Assembly: GCF_023015965.1 (NCBI RefSeq)
Contig: NZ_JALKAN010000001.1
Span: 1,758,160 to 1,822,159, forward strand
From: Allomuricauda sp. F6463D
Lineage (GTDB): Bacteria; Bacteroidota; Bacteroidia; Flavobacteriales; Flavobacteriaceae
Reading direction: 5' to 3'
Length of the DNA: 64,000 bases
Shown piece by piece: positions 8,799 through 18,231 of the stretch (its first letter is position 1; each line of letters begins with the position of its first letter). Under the pieces are notes generated by a model that worked only from the letters and a program-made list of their open reading frames with translations, had not been told where the DNA came from and searched no databases. A program made the position numbers and the translations under genes.

Positions 8799-10799
8799 CT
8801 ATTTAAAATGTTGTATACTCATGGCGTTATAAAGTTCCTTGGCAAAGTATATATTACCCCCTTTTATGGTCCATTCAACTTTTCTTATGTTGCTAATATC
8901 ATCCAAAGGATTACCATCTATTAAAATAAGATCTGCCATTTTACCTTCTTCAATTGAACCGTAAGAGTTAGATACCCCCATGAAATCTGCGGATTTTATA
9001 GTGGCCAGTTTTAATACCTCTGCGACAGGAATTCCAGATTTTGCATACAATTCCAATTCCCTATGGTATAAAAAGCCAGGGAGTCCATCGGTACCTGGCA
9101 CAATGGCCACGTTCTTCTGAAAAAGATCATGGAGTGCAGCCAACATCTTATCATAGCTTTTCTTATAAATTGGTGTGGTCTCTTCTGTTTTTGGAAGTCC
9201 TCCAGCATAAAACTGTCGTTGACTTATTACTGGTAGTCTGTTCATAATTTTACTGAAAGTTGGACTTGGCTCCCCTTTTTGCGAGACAAACATATTTTCA
9301 AAAATGGCCATCGTTGGATCTACCAAGATTTCATTTGTTTTTAAGCGATCTACAAATTCCAAATACTCTTGGGATCTAAGATCGAGGTCCAACCCATGTT
9401 CCGCTACCATGGTAAAACGCAGAGGTGTTCTGGTGTCTATACTATCGGCCAAAAAGTTGAGAAACAACATATTCATATGCTGAATCTCGTTATACCCTTG
9501 ATCTATTGCTTGGGAGGCTGTCATAAACGCCGGGATATGCCCACTTACCCGCATACCCAGTGAATGAGCTTTATCCACCATAGGTTTCACCCATTCTGGT
9601 CTAATAGAGCTATATAGTTTTATTTGCTGGTATCCTAAATTTTTATAGTCCTCAATTTCCGCTAACCCTTCTTCCAGTGAATTGACCACGTTGCGTTGAT
9701 TTGCAAATGGTCCCGAACCATCGATTATACCGCAAAATGCAATAATACGCGGACCTATGATATCATTATTGTCAAACTGATCTCTTAAAAGATATAGCTG
9801 TTTATTATTGGCCATATCCCGTACCGAAGTTATACCTCCTGCCAAATGCAATATCCCTCTGAACTTGGTATTATGGGTATGCATATCGAACATGCCCGGC
9901 ATAAGGGTTTTTCCAGACCCATCAACAATTTCAGCATCTCCGGGAATTGTTTTTACACCAGTTGGATGAATCCCTTCAATTATTTCTCCATTAACGAAAA
10001 CATCCTGATTTGCGAGCAAGGAACCTTCTTCACTGAATACATTAACGTTCTGGACGACCAACTTATCAAAATCATGGGTCAGATTTTCGGTAATCTCGAT
10101 TAGGTAATCATCCTCCACCTTATCCTGTAGCGTTTTCATTTCTGAGCGCATCGACTTGTACGCTTCTTGAACAATATGCAGGTTTCCATCAATACTGCAA
10201 ATCAATTGATCTTCCTTCATCCACAAAAAGGTTGGACTCATATCCAATCCTTTTATCATCAACAGGTCAAGAGTTGTCCCATTTTCCAGGGTCATTGGAA
10301 TTCTTTTAACCAATTCTGCTTCCCCTTCAGGAAATAGCTTTACTTTTTCGGTATCGGACGCTAATAAATGTTGTGCCAGTATCTCGTAGATTGCCGGAGA
10401 ACCATCATACCTAAAATACAATTGGTCTCCCTCGATATCACCAGTATCGTTTCCTTTAGGATTTTGCCAAGATGCACTTGTACCTGTGACCGAAAAGGAT
10501 TCGTTTACAGGAACCTTTCGATAATTAACACCGTTGATCGCTTGATTTATAACGAAGTTTTGATCATTTAGGGTTATTGTTTCTTTATACTCAGGTCCAC
10601 GCCCTCGGTCGGCGTATGCGTAGTAATATTCAAAACTATTATCCCCCGTTGTCATTTTCTTATATTCGCCAGCAGGGTTCTCCCTAAAAACTACCTCATA
10701 TAATATTTCTTGTGAACTATCATTATCAGTTAGATTGATTTCTTTGCAACCTATTGATAAGGTAAGTATAACTAATGCGGTAGCTATATGGTTTTTCAT
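8799..10799 (-). CDS. Lipoprotein amidohydrolase with N-terminal beta-rich domain (paralogue 2)
   Basis: A 666-residue protein starting with a lipoprotein signal whose lipobox is LSIGC (Cys18). As in its paralogue at 5532-7583, residues about 25-240 form a beta-rich region; both contain an F-P-x-G-E stretch (LFPEGEAE here). The C-terminal catalytic domain carries His307 and His309 in FDMHTH, Lys394 in QIKLYSS, His421 in VSGHIPA, His441 in IQHMN and Asp571 in VPGTDG, so the binuclear amidohydrolase centre is complete. It should hydrolyse an amide, peptide or cyclic imide outside the cytoplasm. It lies 48 bases after the M19 gene and 45 before the FG-GAP gene. The two paralogues probably process related substrates in sequence or with different side-chain preference. 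Confidence 0.88.
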   Translation of the reverse strand: MKNHIATALVILTLSIGCKEINLTDNDSSQEILYEVVFRENPAGEYKKMTTGDNSFEYYYAYADRGRGPEYKETITLNDQNFVINQAINGVNYRKVPVNESFSVTGTSASWQNPKGNDTGDIEGDQLYFRYDGSPAIYEILAQHLLASDTEKVKLFPEGEAELVKRIPMTLENGTTLDLLMIKGLDMSPTFLWMKEDQLICSIDGNLHIVQEAYKSMRSEMKTLQDKVEDDYLIEITENLTHDFDKLVVQNVNVFSEEGSLLANQDVFVNGEIIEGIHPTGVKTIPGDAEIVDGSGKTLMPGMFDMHTHNTKFRGILHLAGGITSVRDMANNKQLYLLRDQFDNNDIIGPRIIAFCGIIDGSGPFANQRNVVNSLEEGLAEIEDYKNLGYQQIKLYSSIRPEWVKPMVDKAHSLGMRVSGHIPAFMTASQAIDQGYNEIQHMNMLFLNFLADSIDTRTPLRFTMVAEHGLDLDLRSQEYLEFVDRLKTNEILVDPTMAIFENMFVSQKGEPSPTFSKIMNRLPVISQRQFYAGGLPKTEETTPIYKKSYDKMLAALHDLFQKNVAIVPGTDGLPGFLYHRELELYAKSGIPVAEVLKLATIKSADFMGVSNSYGSIEEGKMADLILIDGNPLDDISNIRKVEWTIKGGNIYFAKELYNAMSIQHFK

Positions 10800-10847
10800 G
10801 AATAAAATTATTTGTTCATAATTCGTATGTAAACCAGATGGGTAGGA

Positions 10848-11993
10848 CTATTTTAAAATTTCCTTGAAATAGCGCAACCAGTTAAGACCAAGGATCTTTT
10901 CAATTTCACCTGTACTGTAGCCTCTTTTATCCAATACTTTAGCTACATTCAAATACCGTTTTGGTTCGTCCAAACCAGGTATCCAAGCAGGCCATCTTAC
11001 TTGGTAGGATGGCTTAAACCGGGTTAAGCGCGGCACGTACCAATTCTCTCGAGTGGCTCCATTTGCAACCATCCCTTGTATTGCAAAATCAGCAGCTACA
11101 CCAACATGGTCGATTCCTGCTATTTTAACTGCGTGATCTATATGATCCACGTAGGTTTCAATAGTGGTTTCTCCTCCCGGATCGGGGCCTATCATATAAC
11201 CAAGACTGATTATTCCCATAACACCGCCCTTATCGGCCATGGCCTTGATCTGTTCATCTGTTTTTGAACGTGGGTGGTTATTATACAAAGCCTCACACAT
11301 GGTATGATTAAAACAGGCTCCATTTTTACTGTATTTTATTCCATCCAAGGTCGTTTGCCTTCCACAATGTGAGAGATCTATAATAATGCCTAGATCGTTC
11401 ATCCGTTCAACAGCTTCAATTCCAAAATCCGATAGGCCTGCGTTAGTACGTTCGGTAGATCCATCGCCCAACAAATTTCTTTGGTTGTAGGTAAGTTGAA
11501 TCCAACGTGTACCTGCATTGTATAGCGTGTCAAGATTGTCGATGGACTTTTCCATCATTGTGGCGTTTTGGAAACCAAGTAAAACAGCTGTTTTATTTTC
11601 ATTTTTGGCACGAACGAAATCATCGGCACTATTGGCGAAAATAAAGGTATCCGGGTTGTCATCTATCCTATCCCTCCATTCTGCCAGTGCTTTCATTGCC
11701 ACTTTTAAATTACCAGAAGCCAGAGACGCAGAAAAACCAGTGTATCCGGATTCTTCCAATGCCTTAAATGAATCTTCATTCCATCCACGTGGAATCACCA
11801 ATCCATCAATAACGATTGATTTATTATATAGTTCTTCGATATCAGTCTGGGAAAGTGTTCCCACTCCATATTTGCGTGTACCTGAACTCTCTGGTATGGA
11901 CTCCATGATCGAGGAGAATGAATATGCCATCTGGCTAGGGAATACAGCTCCGACAGACAACATTTTTGCAAGATTTCTACGATTTTTATCCAT
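10848..11993 (-). CDS. M19 (membrane/renal dipeptidase) family protein with altered metal site
   Basis: A 381-residue protein. The N-terminus NRRNLAKMLSVG resembles a twin-arginine export signal. M19 landmarks are clear: GTRWIQLTYNQRN, IIIDLSHCG with His209, CFNHTMC with His230, NNHPRSKTDEQ with Arg242 and HVGVAADF with Asp302. However, the usual His-x-Asp after the first strand (family D-G-H-N-D) reads DGLVI at 63-67, and the position of the bridging Glu reads FQNA with Gln142. Three of five canonical zinc ligands are therefore absent. A subgroup of M19 with this Gln-Asn pattern is known to me, but its activity is not. It may be a mononuclear enzyme. It follows the SusD gene after a long hairpin. 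Confidence 0.85.
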   Translation of the reverse strand: MDKNRRNLAKMLSVGAVFPSQMAYSFSSIMESIPESSGTRKYGVGTLSQTDIEELYNKSIVIDGLVIPRGWNEDSFKALEESGYTGFSASLASGNLKVAMKALAEWRDRIDDNPDTFIFANSADDFVRAKNENKTAVLLGFQNATMMEKSIDNLDTLYNAGTRWIQLTYNQRNLLGDGSTERTNAGLSDFGIEAVERMNDLGIIIDLSHCGRQTTLDGIKYSKNGACFNHTMCEALYNNHPRSKTDEQIKAMADKGGVMGIISLGYMIGPDPGGETTIETYVDHIDHAVKIAGIDHVGVAADFAIQGMVANGATRENWYVPRLTRFKPSYQVRWPAWIPGLDEPKRYLNVAKVLDKRGYSTGEIEKILGLNWLRYFKEILK

Positions 11994-12048
11994 AATTCTT
12001 ATGGTTTATATGCTTAAATTTAGTTTAGCCTATGGATATATTATACTG

Positions 12049-12097
12049 TTATACATTGGAGGAAATCAATGAAAAAACAAGAACCTCCAATGTATAA
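12049..12097. repeat. 14-bp perfect inverted repeat (hairpin) between SusD and M19 genes
   Basis: TTATACATTGGAGG at 12049-12062 is the exact reverse complement of CCTCCAATGTATAA at 12084-12097, with a 21-base loop. It starts 44 bases after the SusD stop codon in the direction of transcription. No U-run follows it on the minus strand, so it is not a classic terminator. It more likely stabilises the 3' end of a susCD transcript or partly blocks read-through into the enzyme genes. Confidence 0.75.
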
Positions 12098-12141
12098 GTT
12101 TACAGCACAACATTAATAATTAATTCTACTAATAACATCCA

Positions 12142-13548
12142 TCAACTCCCATATCCTGGGTTTTGCTCAATATTTGGATTTGCATCAGTCTCATTCTGGG
12201 GAATTGGTAATATCACAGTGTCGCTACCGTACGATATGCTACAAGTTTGGGATGTACAGTTGGTCCGTACTATATCCATTTTATTTCGCATTAAATCCCA
12301 TAAACGTTGTCCTTCGAATGCAAGCTCCAATCTTCTCTCTAGAAATATAGCATCTTCTAGATCCTGACCTGTATCCGCATTGTCGGCCGCAGTCGCCACT
12401 GCTCTTTGATGCACCATGTCCAAATCATCTTGGGCACCAGAAATGTTAGTTCCAATCTTTGCTCTGGCTTCTGCCCTTATAAGGTACACTTCTGCCAGTC
12501 TAATCACTTTTACATTATCAAATCCATTTATGTCTGGGTACTTAACCATTCTATGTGAAGCAAAATCTCCTGTTAAAAGTGGATCAATTTCAAAGGTACT
12601 CAAGCGTGCATCTTCAGAATCGTACAAGGATACAACATCATTTGATGGTAGATAGTCACCAAAGCCTTCGGGCAGGTACAATCCAGCAATACCTTGTCCC
12701 CCAACATTGTCAACTTCTGTCATTGAAATTTCAAATATGGATTCCGAGCTATTGTCCGTTGTCCACAAATCATAATAATTTGCGTTGGAAATAAGTTCAA
12801 ACTCTCCTGACTCGATTACATCTGTAGCCATTTCTTCAGCATTTGGCCAATCTTCTTTATACAAGTATACTCTGGACAAAAGTGCTTTTACTGAAATGGT
12901 TGACAATGTGTTTGAATTTCCTGTACGAGATACATCATTCATCAAAGTAAGTGCTGTTTTCATGTCTGCAATTACTTGATCATAAACCTCTTTGACAGTG
13001 TTTCTTGTAGGTTTGTTAGCCACATCAAACTCTAAAATAAGTGGCACACCTAAATGACTGGCTTCTGGAGTGAAGGTATAATGATGCGCAAAAAATCTTA
13101 CTAAATCAAAATAAATCTGCGCTCTCAACGCATATGCTTCACCTAAAATATGATTATATTCATCTTGTACCGCATCAGCGAGTTGTGTTTCAGAGTTTAT
13201 AATTGAATTTGCTGCATTTATCCCTTCATACATAGATGTCCATAAGCTATTGGCATCGCCATCTGATACTCTTACAATATGCTCAGCATAATCTTCAATT
13301 CTATTTGCCTGTGCATTTTGTTTAACATCGTCGGCCATTACATCTGGTATCATCATCATATAGCGTCCATAGTATTCCGATCCCGTAATGGTATTATAAA
13401 CACCTGTTATGGATGATTCGAAATCACCAAGTGTTTCCAAGGCCTCAGTGTCTGCCACTGATTGCTGTGGCTCAAGCTCTAAAAAAGATTCTGAACATGA
13501 CCAAAAGAATAGTATGGCCACCATAGGTATAATTCTATATTTTTTCAT
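12142..13548 (-). CDS. SusD/RagB-family nutrient-binding lipoprotein
   Basis: The start at 13548 gives MKKYRIIPMVAILFF and a lipobox FWSC with Cys18; an upstream reading from 13581 would overlap the SusC gene and bury the signal. The 468-residue protein has the SusD layout: an N-terminal FLELEPQQSVADTE segment, helical TPR-like repeats with GEAYALRAQIYFDLVRFF, and the C-terminal RRLELAFEGQRLWDLMR signature. It ends with IPQNETDANPNIEQNPGY. SusD proteins sit on the outer surface as the lid of the SusC channel and select the ligand. It follows the SusC stop by 10 bases. With no glycan enzyme nearby, the ligand is more likely a peptide or amide than a sugar. Confidence 0.95.
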   Translation of the reverse strand: MKKYRIIPMVAILFFWSCSESFLELEPQQSVADTEALETLGDFESSITGVYNTITGSEYYGRYMMMIPDVMADDVKQNAQANRIEDYAEHIVRVSDGDANSLWTSMYEGINAANSIINSETQLADAVQDEYNHILGEAYALRAQIYFDLVRFFAHHYTFTPEASHLGVPLILEFDVANKPTRNTVKEVYDQVIADMKTALTLMNDVSRTGNSNTLSTISVKALLSRVYLYKEDWPNAEEMATDVIESGEFELISNANYYDLWTTDNSSESIFEISMTEVDNVGGQGIAGLYLPEGFGDYLPSNDVVSLYDSEDARLSTFEIDPLLTGDFASHRMVKYPDINGFDNVKVIRLAEVYLIRAEARAKIGTNISGAQDDLDMVHQRAVATAADNADTGQDLEDAIFLERRLELAFEGQRLWDLMRNKMDIVRTNCTSQTCSISYGSDTVILPIPQNETDANPNIEQNPGYGS

Positions 13549-13558
13549 TTTTTTAATT

Positions 13559-16500
13559 TTAAAGTTGAATATCCAAGCCAAGGGAAATTGTTTTCATAGC
13601 AGGGGTTTGTCCGGTATAGTTACCGTCTATAGCCTGTTCGGGGTCGATGTACAATATATCTTCTTTTACGAAAGTCAATATATTGGTTCCCCTTGCGAAG
13701 ATTCTAAGAGAACCTAAATGTAGTTTTGAGACAATTTCATCTGGGAAATTGTATCCTATGGTCAAATCTCTTAGTCTAAGATAACTACCGTCATACAACC
13801 ATCTAGAGTTTGCAGACTCTCCACTTCCAGGACTACCTCCCCAAATAAACTTTGGAGCCAAAGCGTCCGTTTTACCTGGCACCCATCTATTATCGTAAAT
13901 AAAAGTTGCGGTACTTCGTGGAGTTAACCGGCCGTCTCCCAAACTACCTCGTGCTCTCGCATCAAATATGTAGTTTCCATAGGAATAAACAAAGTTGGCA
14001 CTTAAACTAACCCCTTTATAAGAAAGAAGTGTATTAAAACCTCCAAAAAATTCAGGTGTAGCAGATTTATCATCTAAAAAACGTTCGGCTTCACTAAGGT
14101 TAGAAGTAACTTCTGTTTTGGTTGCATCGGTATACCATTGCGGGTTTCCGTTTTCTGAATCAACCCCTGCCCAACCAAACAAATAAAATGATTGAAAGTC
14201 TTGACCTTTCTGTCTTCTAAAGGCTCCGCTGTTGAAGTCTTCTGTAAGTTTTGTTATCTCATTTTTAAGGAATGTAGTGTTGAAACCTACGTTCCACGTA
14301 AAATCATCATTATCAATAATATCAGCATTAATACTCAATTCCAAACCAGAATTGGTCATTTCCCCAAAGTTTTGGGTCAACGAAGTAAATCCAGTTGTCC
14401 GTGAAATTGGTACATTCAAAATCAAGTCAGAAGATATACGCTTAAAGTACTCTACTGTTCCACTAACTTTGGAAAAAATGCTAAAATCCATCCCTAGGTT
14501 AAAGTTTTTCTGTGTTTCCCATGTAAGGTCTGGATTTGAAACCTGACTAGGCACACCGCCTGGACTTCCATCATAATCTTGACCATATACATACAGTCCG
14601 CGTGAAGGAAAGTTACCAATAGCTGCATTTCCAGTAAGTCCCCAAGAACTTCGCACTTTTAATAGATCTAAAAATGAAGCGTTTTCCAAAAACTTTTCTC
14701 TTGAAACAACCCAGCTCCCTCCAATGGAATAAAAAGTACCCCATCGATTATCCGAACCAAAACGGGACGATCCATCTTTTCTAATACTTGCTGATAAATA
14801 ATATTTACCATCATAATTATAATTGGCCCTGGAAAAAGCAGATACAAATGTATATTCTGATTTGGAGCCACTGATGGCAAATTCTGCAGAGGCACTGTTC
14901 AATGTTCTCAGTTTTTGATTGGGAAATTGTGTGCCAGAAGCACTGAACTGCTCATTGGTGGTTTTTTGAGCTTCATATCCAGCTAGAAGATTAAAATTAT
15001 GGTCTGTTCCAAGCTTAAAATCATAGTTCAATGTTTGTGTCCCAACCCATGTCTTAATACTGGTATTGGCTTCATAGGCATCTCCACCTGAGTTTCTTCC
15101 TCCACCATATCTTGGATTTTGATATCTATACTCGTTTAGGGTCAATACATCAAAATTCCACTGGGAGCGAAATGTAAGGCCGTCCATTGGGTTAATCGAT
15201 ATGGCAAAATTATCTATTACTCTTGTTTGTTTATTTTCCCATTGATCATCTCCAGTTAAACTACCTAAAGGATTAGCACCACCTAATGGAAAGTAGCTAG
15301 CGTGCTCACCATTATATCTACCTTGTTCATCATAAATTGGAATGAGTGGAGATAATTCGAGTGAGTTTTTAAATGGGTTGTTCCATGATCCACCATCAAA
15401 AAAAGTATTTGATGTAAGATTGGACACAGATATATTATTGGATATTGTCAAATAGTCCGTTGCTTTAAATTCAACATTACTACGTGCGCTCAACCTTGTA
15501 AATCCTGATCCTACAACATAGTTTTCTTGATCAAAATAAGCACCAGAAAAGAAATACTTTAAATTTTCAGTACCTCCACTTGCGCTTAAATCATAGCTTT
15601 GGGTAATACCTGTTCTTGTTATTGCATCCAACCAATTGGTATCTGTTGGCTCACCTGTAGATGGATCGATAAGCTGCTGGAATGTGGAATCAAATTTGGC
15701 TTGCGCCTCAGCCGGGGTATCTCCCTGATTGACATACCCTTCTAGGAACAACTCCGTGTATTGCGCAGCATTCAAAGGTTTTAGAATATTATTATATGCT
15801 TGTGAGTTAAAACCAGTCAAAGCCTTAAAGTTAATTGTAGGCTTACCAGATTTTCCTGATTTTGTTGTAATCAAAATAACCCCGTTGGCTCCTCTAGAAC
15901 CATATATGGCAGTGGAAGCTGCATCTTTTAATACCGACACAGATTCAATATCATTGGGGTTTATACTGGCCATTACATTGGTACTGGTACCTCCGTTATC
16001 AATTGTTCCGATACTCCCACTTTGAACTGGAATTCCATCGACCACATATAGCGGTTCAGAAGAAGCGGTTATCGACCCTATCCCCCTTATCCTAACTTGC
16101 GTATTCCCTCCTGGGGCACCGTCTACAGCCGTAGCTTGCAGACCAGCCGTACTTCCCCTGAGCGTTTGTTCAAAAGTTGATACTGGCGCTTGTTCAAGTT
16201 GTTCACTCTCCACGACTCCGACAGATCCTGTAAGCGATTCCTTAGATTGAGTACCGTACCCAACAACCACAACTTCATCCAATGATGCTACATCTTCTTG
16301 GAGCACTACATTTATGTTGGTTTGACCTCCTACTTCAATAGTCTGGGATAGCATTCCGATATATGAAAAGATCAAAACGGTGCTCTCTCCCGACATATTA
16401 ATTGTATAGTTACCATCAAAATCGGTCTGTGTCCCAGTCGTAGTGCCTCCTACTATTACATTTACACCCGGCAGTGGTGTACCTTGGGCATCTGTTACAG

Positions 16501-16903
16501 TTCCTGTCACGGTCTGTTGGAGGGCCGCATCTTCGTCAATATCCTCAGTATCGGACGATGAAGGTTTACGTAAAACTTTAACTATAACTTGGTTTCCAAT
16601 AATTTTATAGGTGAATTGAGAATCTAGAAAAGCTTTATTTAGTACCGTTGAAATCTTGGCTTTCTTTAATTTTAATGAGATTTTTTTATTGGATTTTAAA
16701 ACCTCATCGTTATAGAAAAAAACAAAATCACTGTTGTTTTGAATTTCTTCAAAAAATTCTTCAACGGTAGCATCTTTTACATTTATTTGTATGTCATTTT
16801 GGGCAAATGCGGGGTTACCGTATACTGCCGTAAGTCCAATACCAATAAACAATAAAAAGATTCGCATAACTGTTGTGGTTACTGCATTTAAGGTATTTTT
16901 CAT
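13559..16903 (-). CDS. SusC/RagA-type TonB-dependent receptor with STN signalling domain
   Basis: A 1114-residue outer-membrane receptor. Residues 1-35 are a signal peptide; about 36-110 form an STN secretin/TonB N-terminal domain, which in this family contacts a FecR anti-sigma protein. About 131-203 is a carboxypeptidase-regulatory-like domain (TVTGTVTDAQGTPLPGVNV). The TonB box DEVVVVGYG lies at 209-217, then the plug (IRGIGSITASSEPLYVVDGIP, ANGVILITTKSG) and the barrel. It imports the ligand captured by SusD and signals ligand presence inward. The upstream genes are its cognate FecR and ECF sigma factor. A hairpin in the 131-base leader separates it from FecR. Confidence 0.96.
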   Translation of the reverse strand: MKNTLNAVTTTVMRIFLLFIGIGLTAVYGNPAFAQNDIQINVKDATVEEFFEEIQNNSDFVFFYNDEVLKSNKKISLKLKKAKISTVLNKAFLDSQFTYKIIGNQVIVKVLRKPSSSDTEDIDEDAALQQTVTGTVTDAQGTPLPGVNVIVGGTTTGTQTDFDGNYTINMSGESTVLIFSYIGMLSQTIEVGGQTNINVVLQEDVASLDEVVVVGYGTQSKESLTGSVGVVESEQLEQAPVSTFEQTLRGSTAGLQATAVDGAPGGNTQVRIRGIGSITASSEPLYVVDGIPVQSGSIGTIDNGGTSTNVMASINPNDIESVSVLKDAASTAIYGSRGANGVILITTKSGKSGKPTINFKALTGFNSQAYNNILKPLNAAQYTELFLEGYVNQGDTPAEAQAKFDSTFQQLIDPSTGEPTDTNWLDAITRTGITQSYDLSASGGTENLKYFFSGAYFDQENYVVGSGFTRLSARSNVEFKATDYLTISNNISVSNLTSNTFFDGGSWNNPFKNSLELSPLIPIYDEQGRYNGEHASYFPLGGANPLGSLTGDDQWENKQTRVIDNFAISINPMDGLTFRSQWNFDVLTLNEYRYQNPRYGGGRNSGGDAYEANTSIKTWVGTQTLNYDFKLGTDHNFNLLAGYEAQKTTNEQFSASGTQFPNQKLRTLNSASAEFAISGSKSEYTFVSAFSRANYNYDGKYYLSASIRKDGSSRFGSDNRWGTFYSIGGSWVVSREKFLENASFLDLLKVRSSWGLTGNAAIGNFPSRGLYVYGQDYDGSPGGVPSQVSNPDLTWETQKNFNLGMDFSIFSKVSGTVEYFKRISSDLILNVPISRTTGFTSLTQNFGEMTNSGLELSINADIIDNDDFTWNVGFNTTFLKNEITKLTEDFNSGAFRRQKGQDFQSFYLFGWAGVDSENGNPQWYTDATKTEVTSNLSEAERFLDDKSATPEFFGGFNTLLSYKGVSLSANFVYSYGNYIFDARARGSLGDGRLTPRSTATFIYDNRWVPGKTDALAPKFIWGGSPGSGESANSRWLYDGSYLRLRDLTIGYNFPDEIVSKLHLGSLRIFARGTNILTFVKEDILYIDPEQAIDGNYTGQTPAMKTISLGLDIQL

Positions 16904-16955
16904 ATCTTTGTTTTGGTTATTAATGTTGCTTCAAATTGGCAATGTTAGTGTATTG

Positions 16956-16983
16956 GCCAGAAGATGCTCCAACATCTTCTGGC
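16956..16983. repeat. 11-bp perfect hairpin in the SusC leader
   Basis: GCCAGAAGATG at 16956-16966 pairs exactly with CATCTTCTGGC at 16973-16983 around a 6-base loop. It lies between the FecR stop (17035) and the SusC start (16903). It lacks a following U-run on the minus strand. Such a structure could protect the 5' end of an abundant susC transcript, mark an RNA processing site, or attenuate read-through from the low-level regulator genes. Confidence 0.72.
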
Positions 16984-17034
16984 TTTCAATAAACTGAACT
17001 AACTCAAATAATTATATCATAGGCACTTTATGTT

Positions 17035-18102
17035 TTAATTGATTATTATTTCGTTTTCTTTTAATTCGTATTGAATATCTGCACTTTCTTTTATACTGGC
17101 CATAACCTTACTTATATCTTCATTAAGGTTTAAGTAACCAGAAAAAGTTTCCTTTTCTGCATCTCCTCGATTGGTGATTTTGACATCTAGATTATAGTAC
17201 CTCGATATTCTTTTCAGTATATAGCTTAGGTTATCATTTTTAAATACCAAGTAGCCCTTACGCCATGAGAAATAGGAATCAACATCAACTTTTTCAGAAA
17301 TCATTCCTTTGGTCATCTTGTTATAGCTTGCTTTTGTACCCGGCGTAATATTGATTTTTTCCAAGGATTCCGATGATGAGATATTTTCACGATAACTTAT
17401 TTCCACACTTCCGCTTTCCAATATGGTACTTATTGAACTCTCATCAGAATAATTGGTGACACTAAAGACCGTGCCCAGAACCTTGACCCGTTGGTTTTCG
17501 GAAACAACATAGAAAGGTTTGTCCTCATTATGGGCAACCTCAAAAATTGCCTCCCCTTCTATGTACACCTCCCTTTTATCACCTTTGAAGACCGCAGGGT
17601 AGACCAATTTTGACCCAGAGTTCAACCATACTATACTACCATCGGAAAGTCTCAGTTTTGACCTTTTGCCAAATGGTATCATTAGCGTATTGAAAACAGG
17701 AGTTTCGTCCTCACTTAAGGATTGATTGACATCCTTGGTATTGCCGATAGTTATACTTTTCCCATTATCGGAATATTGTACCTCAGTCATTTCCTCGTCA
17801 ATGTCCAAGCTCTCCCCCTCGCCAAGCATAAGAACTATTTTGTCCGTAGTTTGACTATTTGTTTTCGATGTGTTCACAAAATCAGTAATAGAAGGAGCTT
17901 CGGGAGTTGGCACAATAAACTGATATGATACACTGACCAATATCACAATGGTGGCCACCGAGCCCAAAAAATAGTGCATCCTTCTTTTTCTCAACCTGCT
18001 TTTCTGGATTGTATCCAAAATCCTATCTTTTAAGTATGCCTTTTCACACTCCGAAATAGATGGATTATTTGTCTTGTCTTTATGTAGGTCTTTATTTTTC
18101 AT
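17035..18102 (-). CDS. FecR-family anti-sigma factor
   Basis: The start at 18102 (MKNKDLHKDK) is preferred to 18120. The 355-residue protein has a short cytoplasmic N-terminus, one membrane helix at about 43-64, then the periplasmic FecR domain (VPFGK-like segment IPFGKRSKLRLSDGSIVWLN, EGEAIFEVAHNEDKPF, VLGTVFSV) and a C-terminal DUF4974 region with LSYILKRISRYYNLDVKI. It should hold the ECF sigma factor inactive until the STN domain of SusC reports ligand. Compared with many FecR proteins its N-terminal sigma-binding part is short, about 40 residues. It lies directly downstream of the sigma gene and upstream of SusC. Confidence 0.93.
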   Translation of the reverse strand: MKNKDLHKDKTNNPSISECEKAYLKDRILDTIQKSRLRKRRMHYFLGSVATIVILVSVSYQFIVPTPEAPSITDFVNTSKTNSQTTDKIVLMLGEGESLDIDEEMTEVQYSDNGKSITIGNTKDVNQSLSEDETPVFNTLMIPFGKRSKLRLSDGSIVWLNSGSKLVYPAVFKGDKREVYIEGEAIFEVAHNEDKPFYVVSENQRVKVLGTVFSVTNYSDESSISTILESGSVEISYRENISSSESLEKINITPGTKASYNKMTKGMISEKVDVDSYFSWRKGYLVFKNDNLSYILKRISRYYNLDVKITNRGDAEKETFSGYLNLNEDISKVMASIKESADIQYELKENEIIIN

Positions 18103-18231
18103 TTTTAATTTATCGAGCAATTACTACCCTTCAGCACTAAGGCGAAGTTCTATTCTTATTAGCCAAAGCAAGTTGTTCTTGTTTTATAGACATAAGTAAT
18201 GAAAAATCGATCTCCATGTGGGTATAATAAA

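Noticed and set aside
11518..12072. 184-codon open frame on the plus strand
   Set aside because: It lies antisense over the M19 gene, has a Ser/Leu-rich composition typical of a shadow frame, and the M19 frame has clear family motifs.
13549..13581. Longer SusD reading that overlaps the SusC gene
   Set aside because: The extension puts charged residues before the lipoprotein signal. The ATG at 13548 gives a normal signal and no overlap.
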